Shown here in pieces: positions 37,647 to 49,081 of a DNA stretch of 64,000 nucleotides. Position 1 is the first letter of the stretch. The number at the start of each line of letters is the position of its first letter. The notes beneath the pieces are model-generated. The model did not search any database. It was not told the origin of the DNA and worked only from the letters and a program-made list of their open reading frames with translations. The translations under genes and the position numbers were made by a program. Source of the stretch: Daedaleopsis sinensis (lineage: Eukaryota > Basidiomycota > Agaricomycetes > Polyporales > Polyporaceae); NCBI GenBank assembly GCA_033807695.1, contig CM066301.1, positions 3,720,001 to 3,784,000 on the forward strand, in the 5' to 3' direction.

Positions 37647-40600
37647 CTAGTCCCCCAGGTCCACAGGCGGTCCAAGTGACATCTTAATCTTCTTCTTGCC
37701 ATTGCCTCGACCGTCTTCTACGGCGCCAGTCTTCCGCTTCAGTTCGCCGAGATGTCTGGGAGCGTCGAGCAGATGTGCCTCCTCCTGGGTCTGAGATTCG
37801 ACAGCGGTCGGTAGGAGTTGGGTGTCGGCCAGCCCCGAGTCAGCAGTGAGAGTGTCTAGACCAGTAGCAGCGTCAAGTTGGGCAGGCGAAGTGTTCCTAT
37901 CGAAACACGTTGGTATCAGCGCAGCACGAGGGTTCAATGAGACGCTACTACGCTTCGGTCGCGTGATGTTCTTCGGCCTTTTTCTTACGGCTCTTCCGTG
38001 CGGGTTTCTGTGTAAGAACGGTCTCAGGAAGGAACGTTCACGAGCTAGGAGATCGGCCAACCAAATCAGATAACCCGAGAAGTCTCTTCTCGACTTCCGG
38101 ATCGGGGTTGAAATGGTCCTTGTACGTATCTTCGTTCTTGATAGCCTGCACGAAAATGTATACTGGCTTCTGCAAATTCTTGCGACGCTGAGACGTCCTG
38201 GTCTTCCCGTTAGCCTTACCGCCTTTGCCCTTGCGCTTTGTAGTCAAGGCGGCAGTCTCCAAGAAGCCTGATTCATCCTGTTCTCGGGTTTCCTGTGCAA
38301 TGAATCCTACAGTAGCTATGAGGATTTTAGGGCTTCTGAACGCCATAATAGTCGCTTGCCTTCGGCCTCAAGTCGCTTAAACACTTGGCCGGCGACCGTG
38401 GAGTCGCAGCCTACACTAGTGTCAAAGAGAGTATTTCACAGGTAACAAGATACGAACCGATAAGCTTTGCGAAAGCCGATAATCCATCTGGTGTATGAAC
38501 CTCGAATATCTTGATACCTCGTCTTTCATCTGCGTGAGCACGTGGAATATTCTTCTGAGAACCGCAAGTCCTACCTTTGGATGGCGAGATCTTTGAACCT
38601 TGCGATCATGCGCGGATATAGGTCATGCACGACTATGAGATCCCAGTTACGGTCTGCCTTGACACGGCAATCGAAGCAAATGAATCTGGAAGGAATTCGC
38701 GGATCTTGTGCGGAATGATACCCCATACACCTGCAGGAGAGTCACTGTTCTCAGCGAGTGTTTCAGAGCCGCGAAACATCGCCGTACCACAAATGAAACC
38801 ATCGTCGACAACCACCCTCGCACATACAGAGATCGCAGTCTTCAAACTAAGCCGTGACGTTAGACCAAGATCGACGTTCAGAACGATTGTACTTACCGGA
38901 ACACCACATTCACAGTCTGGGGATCCCGACCCTTCGTCCATCACCATGGGCGTCTCCGAGGCGCCCACCTGAGCCAATTCGGATGAAGGTTCGATGGTAT
39001 CTTCCAGATGCGGAAACGGAGGAGCCGGTTGAGTCTCCGTATCTGATACATCGTCTAGTGGCAATGGAGCGAAGAAAGACAATGTTCAACGTACCCAACA
39101 TCATAGAGTCGTCATCGGGAGAGGTTTCTGCCAGCATCATGTCGTACATCATCTGAGTGTCGATCCTTCCCGGGTCTTGAGCCGATTCGGAAACGGAAGA
39201 AAGAGACGGTACATCGGACGGGGGAAGAGGAGAGTCGGTTCTTGCCATACCCCTCAGGCGTTGATTCCGGGGTTTGGGCGTCGGTGTGGGGGATCGAGCA
39301 GGACTAGACGGAACGGTGTCATTGGGAGATCTTATGACTTGCGTACTTTCTAACTCCTGCGTCGGCGACACTTCCTGGCGCGGTAAAGGTGTACCTTTGG
39401 CCTGTTTGTGGTCAGCAAGCACACAACTCCTAGTGAATAGTCAAAATATCTACCAATTGCCCAATACACATAGGCATAGTCTCTGGTCGACCAGCGTATT
39501 GCGCTTCAGTCGATGGCCCGAAGTCGGGCCGTTCTTTCTCCGAAGTATAAGGGACGATAGAGCCATCGTGCTCTCTCATCCCCATTGGCCCATTGCGATC
39601 TGGAACATAGTGACGGTAAGATGACGTTGAGAGGCTAGCATTGAGAACTTGCGTCCGGGAAGATCTCCACTCGCGTCCGTGTCACCAAGACCATCATCCC
39701 CGTCCCAGACAACACAACGATCTACAGCATCCTGACGCTGAGCTTTGATCTGTTGCGCACGGTGAGCCGCCTCTTCTGTCGGTGTCAGAGGGGGGGCCGC
39801 AAAGATATTCCTGTCCGTTGTACCGAGGAACGGCGCGTTGTTGTCCTCGCATGATGGCAGATATCCTGAAACAGACGCCACCTTGACGTCGACACCGTGA
39901 TATCCGGTGTGAACAAACCCGACACTACAGCGCTCTGGAACCTCGCCTTGAGCATGCGTAGTCATGAACCACTTATCCTTATCGACGTCGCCCGCGCGGA
40001 AGTGCGGAGGTTCGTAGTCGTCCGGGGTATGGTCGTAATAAAAAAGCTTGAACGTCGCAAAGCGGCGTTCTACGATCGGTTGGTTAATGACCGACAACAG
40101 ATAGTAGTGGTAGGACTCACTAGGTAGTGCATCCATTTGGGTCGTAGCTTGGATGAGGTTTTTGATTAGGGTCTGGAAGGAATCAACACCGTGCAGTGCA
40201 GTCAGAGCATCCCTTGTGCGAACCTTGAGACTGCGTTTCACTTCACCCAGTGTCGGCACCTTTCCCTTCTTCGTTGCTTCTGCAACGGGGTCATGCGTCC
40301 TCGTGGAGCCGGATAGGTTGAGATTCATCATTTCTTCTCCTAGCGTCATGACCGGGACTGCTTCTGTCGTGCCAGGGATGTCGCAGTACTAGTAAAAGGA
40401 TGAGCGTACTGCGCGTTAGATCCCAAAGTTTTTCGTACCTTGAAGTTGAATGTGTATGTCTCAATTACGCTGCTCAACGCTCGTGTCAGTAGTGCTCTAA
40501 CATCCACGAGTGCGTTTGTACTTGTTCGGGTCTTGATCGTCCTTGGATATATGCGTCATCGCGCCGCCCCTAGTGATCGATCGCGAAAGACTCACAAGGT

Positions 40601-43050
40601 ATATAGCGAAGATCAAACTTCGAAGGTATTGTTTTGAAAGGGCGTCGAAGATACCATTTTCCTGACTAGCATATAGCATGAACTTGATTAACGAGAGCGC
40701 CTACAACTTACGAGATAATCCAGCAGTCTGTCTGCTTCCTCTGTGAACCCACGCGTAACCGTCATGATCTTGAAACCGCTGACATTGCGCCGTCCGTCTG
40801 AAGATGCGAAGGAGCTCCCTGATTGTGAAGGTTGCGAAGACAGCGAATCCGATCCAGAAGACGTGAGATAGCCTACTGCCATTTTCACACCGCTTGTCGT
40901 TTGGGCGCGCGCGTCGTGAATGGCGCCACACGACAAGCTCTCCCAAATCCTCCCCCTTTGAAACTTCGAAACTCGATATCTCCTGAACCGCTGGCCGTAA
41001 TGCCTTGATTTCTTCATTGTTCTACTCTACTTGGCGATCTGCATCTCTCGGTGCTCTAAGCTTGACGATCGGACCACTCTACCCTCCCCGGCCACAATGC
41101 CCCCAGTTCAGCCACTCCGATGCTCGACAGTGGATATCTCCTCAATGGATCCATATTTCGACACGAAGTCTTCGATATCTTGGCTTGGAGGCTAGTGGGA
41201 GGATACGGGCTCGATTTGGTACGTCCCTCATCGCTCCTTGCTCTCATCGGCAACTGGCTTAACCCCTGCCATATCATCCACAGTCCTCATCCTGCTAGGG
41301 AGGTTGCTGGGATGCATGCATCCTATTCTGGCACTGCTCAACGACGCGCTTTGGACGGTACACATTGTTACTCGATGCGGCCGCTGCATCGTTGCAGACC
41401 ACAACCTCCTCGGAGCTGCCACCCTCGACACTCGAAACACGATTCCTCTTCAACCACGCTGGATATTGGTGTGATTTCTGCGGATTCGTGATCTGATGGG
41501 TGGTCTGGAGGGTATGGAAGGAGAATGGTGTGTCTTTGATTGTCCATTCCATCGCTGTCAATATGCTCCTTCCCCCCATACCCCTCGGCTATGTCAATTT
41601 GCACGTAGAAATAACAGGACCTCGGTCAAATTGGCTTAAGGGCATGTCTACTGCATTGAGAATGCTTGTGAGTGTTCTACATATATATCTATCGTGTATA
41701 TCCGCTTCCCCACCCAGTACTCCTCTTGGAGGCGATATACTACTATACTCCTTCTCATTCATGGTCTCATTTACCAGAATATATACCATGTGAGCATCTG
41801 CAAGTGTTGGGAATGAGTGAGAAGTCTTCTTTGTGTCAATCAAATACATTTTCCATGGAAATATGGACTACTGCAACGTATGTCCATGCTTCATGGGGTT
41901 CACAGAGAGCACATACAGGGTTGTGATCTAGGACGCCTATGTCGTCTTTCTGGTGACTATTTTCCACTCATTGGAGGTGCTTAAAACATATTCCAGTGGT
42001 ATTGACACGAGTAGGCATGATAGCTATCATGTTGTACAAGGGGGGCACATGGGAGGTACTAACAGCGAAAGAACGGATGGTGGAAAACACACCTATCTTC
42101 CTCTATACCCTCCAAACGACCCATCAGATCACGAATCCGCAGAAATCACACCAATATCCAGCGTGGTTGAAGAGGAATCGTGTTTCGAGTGTCGAGGGTG
42201 GCAGCTCCGAGGAGGTTGTGGTCTGCAACGATGCAGCGGCCGCATCGAGTAACAATGTGTACCGTCCAAAGCGCGTCGTTGAGCAGTGCCAGAATAGGAT
42301 GCATGCATCCCAGCAACCTCCCTAGCAGGATGAGGACTGTGGATGATATGGCAGGGGTTAAGCCAGTTGCCGATGAGAGCAAGGAGCGATGAGGGACGTA
42401 CCAAATCGAGCCCGTATCCTCCCACTAGCCTCCAAGCCAAGATATCGAAGACTTCGTGTCGAAATATGGATCCATTGAGGAGATATCCACTGTCGAGCAT
42501 CGGAGTGGCTGAACTGGGGGCATTGTGGCCGGGGAGGGTAGAGTGGTCCGATCGTCAAGCTTAGAGCACCGAGAGATGCAGATCGCCAAGTAGAGTAGAA
42601 CAATGAAGAAATCAAGGCATTACGGCCAGCGGTTCAGGAGATATCGAGTTTCGAAGTTTCAAAGGGGGAGGATTTGGGAGAGCTTGTCGTGTGGCGCCAT
42701 TCACGACGCGCGCGCCCAAACGACAAGCGGTGTGAAAATGGCAGTATTGTATGCGTTCCGATGAGCAGACTGTAGCATACACTCAATGCACAGCTTACTC
42801 TCAGAGAAGTTGTCGGATGGAAGGAGGTTCCTGGGCCATGCATGTCAGCATACATCAAACATGTATTGCGCTGCATTATCACCTGAGGTAAGTGATGCAA
42901 CCCAATCCAGCACGCAGCAGTGTCTGTATGGATTGAAGGCTCTGCTGCGACGTAATCACCGCCTAGCCGAGACGTTGAGTGCAATTGTTCATATGTTCAG
43001 TAGTCTCCTCGTACCTGATGCTGCTCTGTTCTTAACGCTTGGGCCTGCAT
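37647..43050 (-). CDS. HOP1: Meiotic chromosome axis protein HOP1 (HORMA-PHD), with a transposon in intron 3
   Basis: HOP1 builds the meiotic chromosome axis and promotes double-strand breaks and inter-homologue repair. Exon 1 (43050-43015, MQAQALRTEQHQ), exon 2 (42962-42883, AVITSQQSLQSIQTLLRAGLGCITYLR) and exon 3 (42830-42799, NLLPSDNFSE) are joined by phase to exon 4 (from 40872, SYLTSSGSDS...) across a 1,926-nt intron that contains a transposon. The HORMA domain continues: GFKIMTVTRGFTEEADRLLDYL, ENGIFDALSKQYLRSLIFAIYL, FATFKLFYYDHTPDDYEPPHF, SVGFVHTGYHGVDVKV. After a disordered linker comes a PHD-type zinc finger (about 38960-38600): CECGV, CDLCMCEGGC, WFHLWCMGYH, FICFDCR. Then follow a winged-helix-like segment (IKIFEVHTPDGLSAFAKLI, GCDSTVAGQVFKRLEAEG) and a C-terminal KKKIKMSLGPPVDLGD that could be the HORMA closure motif. 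One later intron (38307-38359) has a GC donor. The identification is firm; whether the long intron is spliced is unknown. Confidence 0.93.
38307..38359 (-). other. GC-AG intron in HOP1
   Basis: The 53-nt intron begins GCAAGC after codon fragment GAA-G and ends CTGTAG. Joining the exons gives RLEAEGFIAQETREQ in frame; without splicing the frame meets a stop in the intron. Confidence 0.75.
40876..41501 (+). repeat. Left terminal inverted repeat, 626 bp
   Basis: It is base-for-base the inverse of 42119-42744: each position x pairs with 83620-x, and I saw no mismatch or gap in the stretches compared. It contains a palindromic ATGCATGCAT near 41314. The outermost part is rich in CG dinucleotides (gcgcgcgcgtcg). 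Confidence 0.9.
42119..42744 (-). repeat. Right terminal inverted repeat, 626 bp
   Basis: It is the mirror copy of the left arm. A transcript through the whole element, such as the HOP1 pre-mRNA, could fold into a hairpin with a stem of about 626 bp and a 617-nt loop. Confidence 0.9.
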
Positions 43051-43198
43051 GCTACGAGAGTGAGCGGGGAAGGACGGGATGGAGATGAAAGAGAGCGATG
43101 AAGGTGAATCTGAGCGGAGATTGAAACGCGACGCGCTCTAGACGCGTCCCGCTCACATGTCCGCGGAGCGCTTAAGCTACTTCCAGATCTCCACCACG
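43051..43198. promoter_or_regulatory. Divergent HOP1-TRS23 promoter with clustered ACGCG sites
   Basis: Only 148 bp separate the two start codons. Three ACGCG cores (43126-43130, 43131-43135 and ACGCGT at 43142-43147) lie within 22 bp. ACGCGT is the MCB site of MBF-type cell-cycle factors, which in fission yeast also drive premeiotic genes. The link to HOP1 regulation is inference. Confidence 0.5.
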
Positions 43199-43747
43199 AT
43201 GGCCATATTCGGTCTCTGGGTATGTTCACGCTTGCCTTGCCTCCATGCCCACAGAGCTCACATGAGGCCAGGTCATCAACAAGGCTGGAGGCTTAGTCTA
43301 TGAACGGAGTTTCGGAGGCATGCACCGCGCATAGCTTGAGGATTCTCGCGCTGACACGCCCGATAGATGGACTACCACATCTGACTTCGAACGAATATCT
43401 CGTACTTGCGGGAACACTGCACGGTATTCATGCTATTACGAGCCGACTTTCGCCGACAGGGTCCAGCTCCGGTGCACATGTCATCTCAGGTGAAAACTTC
43501 AAGATGAACATCCTACTCACTGCGACTGGTATGACCTGGGGGCATAGCCGTTGAAGTTGCCGCTCACACTTTCACAGGAACGAAATTCGTTCTGCTCACA
43601 TCGCTGGTTGAGCCCACTGCGGAATCTGTCTTGCAGAAGGTCTACGAGATTTACGCCGACGCGGTGATGAAGAACCCATTTCATACACCTGAGATGCCCA
43701 TCCGGAGCGAAGGCTTCGATACTCGCATAACTACTCTTCTTTCTTGA
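43199..43747 (+). CDS. TRS23: TRAPP complex subunit TRS23 (sybindin-like, TRAPPC4)
   Basis: This is a core subunit of the TRAPP tethering complexes, which act as guanine nucleotide exchange factors for Ypt1/Rab1 at the Golgi. The start at 43199 gives MAIFGLW, an intron, VINKAGGLVYERSF, a second intron (43318-43366) with a GC donor, then DGLPHLTSNEYLVLAGTLHGIHAITSRLSP, SGENFKMNILLTATG and, after a third intron, TKFVLLTSLVEPTAESVLQKVYEIYADAVMKNPFHTPEMPIRSEGFDTRI with stop 43747. The NEYLVLAGTLHGIHAI and MKNPFHTPEMPI blocks are characteristic of the longin-fold sybindin family. The protein is of the short size usual for fungal Trs23. It shares a 148-bp promoter with HOP1. Confidence 0.93.
43318..43366 (+). 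other. GC-AG intron in TRS23
   Basis: The 49-nt intron begins GCATGC after TTCGGAG and ends CGATAG. It is needed to connect the frame of VYERSFG to that of DGLPHLTSNEY; no gt donor nearby gives a full join. Confidence 0.6.
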
Positions 43748-44030
43748 TGCCTTGTGTTCTCACTGTAGTGATCATGATGCATGAACGTTGAACGGTCATG
43801 GTCGTGGATTCGACTCGATTATCATGTTTTCTTACTTTCGCTTCAGGATCGCCGATATGAGCGAGCGATTTGCCCTTCGTGGTGGCATGCCCGTTTAGGC
43901 AACGATTGACAGGCTTCTGCAATCTGTCGAGCGACGCATGCGCGAGCAGCCTACTTTACCCTTGTTCCCTCTCCTCGCGAACACTTGACTCCTCTTGTCT
44001 CCCTCTAGTGCCCTCGACAACCCCAGCAGA

Positions 44031-45130
44031 ATGCCGAAGAAGGGCGGAAATGCATCTCGTGATTACTGACCCTATATGTGCATAATGCTTGCAGTCCATT
44101 ACACTCAACTTACAATTTACAGGGTCGTCCCAACCGGCGGCGGGAATTCCACCGCACATGAAATCCCATCTCACTCGTAACTCATCTGCCTCTCGCAAAG
44201 CGGTGGTCACGTTCCAAAAGTCGGAGCGCGATGAAGAAGGAATGGATGTTGACGAACAAGAAGGCGGGGATGAGGACGATGCAGAGGATGATAGGTGGGT
44301 CGGATCATCACCTTTGAAGCTCAAGCATTCATCTTGCTCTCGTCACGTAGTATGATAGAGATGCTCACGATCCTGCAAGAGCTACAAAGTATACGCCCCG
44401 TGCCTACTATTGGGCGGCTCCGTTCTTACCGCCTACATCTTAGAACGCAAAGCCACCAAATCGTCAGCGCGCTCAGCAGTCTTTCAAAAGGATAAGGCCG
44501 CTCTGTTTGCTGCGGTACGCCAGAGAGCAGAAAAAGTGGTCCGGGATGGCACAGCGTCGTTGCAAGTGTTACACACGGCTCTCTGCCGACCCTTTCTGAC
44601 AAGTTTGCAGAGATAAGGCTCGCGCGACTGTGGCTGACCTAAGAGGCAAGGAGGTATCCCAAGAGGCCACCCTTAGCAAGCTCAAAGTCCTATGGGAGGA
44701 CCATGAGGTATGCATCTTTCGCTATAACGCTGCTTATGCTGTCTCAACCGGCGGTTACGTAGGAATGCGTACAAGGTCTGCTTGGCCACCTCACCGGAGT
44801 TGTGGAGGACCTGTCACATCGCCGCTCGTCTCGTATCGACGAGTCTAGTGCTTCATGTGAGCTTAACCTTAACCTTGCATATATGCGCATATATTTGAGC
44901 CGCTCTCAACATTTGCGAACAGTGGAAGCTCAAAGCATTGCTCGGGGGAAATCACGCAAGAGACTCTGCACGATGGCAAAAATACGGATGGCAGAGAACA
45001 TGGAGAACCAGAAGGTATGTTGATACAAGTGCAGACTCCGAAGTTTATAATGATTCGCATCATCAAACCGTTCCAGATCGCTGCCGACGCTACCGCGTTG
45101 ATCAAGCATTACAAGGCTCTACTCGTCTAA
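44031..45130 (+). CDS. Unrecognised protein, acidic N-terminal part and coiled coil
   Basis: I do not recognise this gene. The start at 44031 gives MPKKGGNAS-R, and after an intron SSQPAAGIPPHMKSHLTRNSS, FQKSERDEEGMDVDEQEGGDEDDAEDD. After another intron a helical region reads MIEMLTILQELQ-KRKATKSSARSAVFQKDKAALFAAVRQRAEKVV, then DKARATVADLRGKEVSQEATLSKLKVLWEDHE, GLLGHLTGVVEDLSHRRSSRIDESSAS, EAQSIARGKSRKRLCTMAKIRMAENMENQK and IAADATALIKHYKALLV with stop 45130. Heptad-like spacing of Leu, Ala and Val suggests coiled coils, and the size (roughly 250 residues) is that of small structural or kinetochore-type proteins, but no family is claimed. Six or more introns are needed, and the one near 44570-44615 is not settled. 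It lies 283 bp downstream of TRS23 in the same direction. Confidence 0.6.
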
Positions 45131-45916
45131 TGAGCCGGTCTTGCTTAGCCGCAGTCGTCGAACATACCATGGTTGAACCGCTTCGCCGGACTCTGCCCAA
45201 GTCTCAGCTTTGTGTGCTTATGTGGACACTGGACCTCTCGAGCTAACCGAAATGAATGTATGATGCGCACAGCCACCCTCTCCATAGTACGATCCCTGGT
45301 GAATCACAACAGGCTTTCAAGTTCCCCTCAGTGCTAGGCATATGATCGCCGTATGCAGTGGTCACAGTGACAATCAGTCGTGTATGCACTGGGTGTGTAC
45401 ACGTTCCTCTTAGTAGTTACGGTCAATTTTGTCACACGACACTCCTGTCCTCCTCCGGGAAACGCTAGCGCTGAACGTGGTTTACTTACAGTGCGTTTCC
45501 TTGTGGCAGAGTTATCGGGCAGATAGGTGACATTCATTCAAAGAACGGCACGAACGCTAACAACATACTACTATCTTACAGTGCATCTGAGCAATTGAGA
45601 CTGCGACAAGCGGGATACCTGGGAGGATTACGACCGAGCGCTGACAACAGGTGGGCCTAGCTGGCTATCGAGAAGCGGCCCAAAATGCTTCGCAGGTGAT
45701 AGACGCGTTGTACCCACAACATACTCCGTGGTTTTGTTATTCGGCCGCTGTCGTCCGTACCAAAGGATCGGCCGAAGAATCCCATAACTTCGACCTAGTA
45801 CAGATGCCATATTTTGCGAATATACCTCAGGTGAAGGCATACGAGGTCGAACATATAAAAGCCAAGCTGTTTTGCTCAAGGAGACCCAACGAATCAAGCA
45901 CGCAAAACCTTGCGAG
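45131..45916. other. Intergenic region, nothing recognised
   Basis: It lies between the coiled-coil gene and the Old Yellow Enzyme start and probably contains the latter's promoter. Open frames on both strands between 45628 and 45900 look like chance. Confidence 0.4.
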
Positions 45917-47380
<1,464 letters not shown>

Positions 47381-47519
47381 TAAAGAGCGTAGAGCTCGGA
47401 CATGGCGAACTCGATACAAGTACAGTGGATCCAACCTGTAACAGCGATTGCCCGGAAACCTATCTATTCAAATCGAATCGATCTTCCCTAGGGTCTATCC
47501 AAAACCTACTGAAGTAACA

Positions 47520-48936
47520 TTAGGGCCACACGTCGATGAGAGAATAGCTACTCACGAGCTCCTCAGGGGACCGCGATAACCGTGATTCCTCATCTAGGTC
47601 TCTTGACGCTTCCGATGGTTTCAAGTTGAGGTATTCCGCCATAAAGACTCGGAGAATGAGGTTCCATCTGCGCATTGTGGGGATGTCCAATGCAGAGGCG
47701 TCGTCCTGCAACCACACGGTGAGTAGGTGAGTATAACAGAGAAGGAGCAGTCGTACCCCCAAACTGTGCCACACGTTCGGGAAGGGGCTGGCGATGACGT
47801 GCAATACACTCACACCCCTTTTCAAGAACGGTATGTGATCATCCTCAATCCCACCAAAGTTGAATTGAGGACCTGAACGCGGGGTAAAGAATGGTGTGAA
47901 CTTCGCATCTGCCTTTACTCCGTCCTTCTCATAGACAAGCGCTCCGCTGTCCGCCAGTCGCTGCTCAGCGGAGGCGATGTGGTCGAACAGCCACGCCGTG
48001 TCAATGAAAGAGGAATGTATCCGTGGGTCCTTGGCACCAAGGAGGTCAAGTAGAATGAGATCCTCAATAGTCCCTAGTTCGGTGCTGGATGCCGGGAGTA
48101 GTCGGCGTTTCTCGTGCGGTTGGATGTAGGTGGTGGCCCATTTCTCAGCCAGATGCCTACCGGCGTGAGTCTGTGCGGTATAGCGAACAGGTCAGAGACA
48201 CTCTTACCTGGCACCGTATATGGAATCCGTAGCAGTCCAATCCTTGAATGCCTCTTCCCCATCGAAAAACACCAACTGGAGGGTAGTTTCAGCCACATCC
48301 TCATCGTCCTCTTCTCCGTTCTCCAAGCGTTCCTGCCGCTCGTTCAAAAGAGGATCGAGAGCCTCTGCGAGGTCGAGCATAAATGCACACGGAGCAGCGG
48401 AATCCGTAGCGCCAAGGAACTACTACCAGACACGTCAGCGAAAATATACTCAGCGAGACGAGGCCCGTTACACTTGCCTGGTTGTTAGGATATGACGAGA
48501 AGAACTTGCTATCAAAATGTGCAGACACAATAACGCGTCGGGGAGCCTTCGGGTCTTTGGTAGCAATGACATTTGTGAACCGCTTCACTCCGTAGGGTGT
48601 CCTGTCGGTGAAAGTGTCCTCCTCGACGTGCCAGTTCAGTTTCTTCATCGTATTCACGATGTACTCCCGGACCATCGTGTTGTTCTCAGTGTCAGGAGCT
48701 CGGGGGATGAGTATCTTCGATAGATGCGAGTTTGGATTGTGAAGGTCCACATTGCGAACGGGGTCGGGAGACGCGACCAGGGAAGCGATAGCTTTCGAAG
48801 ACAGTGGTTTGAGTTCACGAGGTCCCAGCTTGGATGCTGTTGATGGTATTGAGAACACAGCCAAGCTTAGCAAGGTCAACTGCCAGAAAGTCAAAGAAAG
48901 CCATGATAGACGATGGAGTCGAGGACAGACGGACAT
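47520..48936 (-). CDS. Secreted glutaminyl-peptide cyclotransferase (M28 family)
   Basis: This is a zinc-dependent glutaminyl cyclase, which makes N-terminal pyroglutamate in the secretory pathway. The start at 48936 is chosen because it opens a signal peptide (MSVCPRLHRLSWLSLTFWQL then LLSLAVFSIPSTASKL). Conserved parts follow: TMVREYIVNTMKKLNWHVEEDTF, FTNVIATKDPKAPRRVIVSAHFDSKFF, FLGATDSAAPCAFMLDLAEALDPLL (Asp is a zinc ligand), [31 protein letters not shown] (the paired Glu of the active site), GIEDDHIPFLKRGVSVLHVIASPFPNVWH (the His ligand region) and a C-terminal MRRWNLILRVFMAEYLNL. Stop at 47520 unless one more intron exists after SRSPEEL. The motif set separates it from ordinary M28 aminopeptidases. 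It is convergent with the Old Yellow Enzyme gene (139 bp). Confidence 0.92.
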
Positions 48937-49081
48937 CGTGGTCGACGAAAGAGTCCACAAACGCTCCTGACCATAACGTAGGGTTACATTGTTGCCGGAG
49001 ATACTTGGGGGATATACATCAGATACACAGTACTGGATAGTGCTACTAATACAACTTCTGCAGTAATCACTCGGCGGACTA

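Larger units (their letters stand above)
40876..42744. mobile_element. Non-autonomous inverted-repeat (foldback) transposon in HOP1 intron 3
   Basis: The 1,869-bp element starts CTGCCATTTTCACACC at 40876 and ends with the exact inverse at 42744. It is bordered by TA on each side (40874-40875 and 42745-42746), the target-site duplication of Tc1/mariner-type (IS630-like) transposition. The outer 626 bp on each side are identical inverted copies, and the similarity decays within the next 40-50 bp. The 530-bp centre is single copy and AT-richer than the neighbourhood. No transposase-like frame is present, and every long frame in the arms occurs twice in mirror image, so the element must have been mobilised in trans. 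Family assignment by TA duplication alone is tentative; other TA-targeting groups are possible. Confidence 0.9.

Noticed and set aside
41120..41491. 123-codon open frame, present twice (also 42129-42500 on the other strand)
   Set aside because: It is simply the same transposon arm in mirror image; the sequence has no transposase motif and other frames of the arm are open as well.
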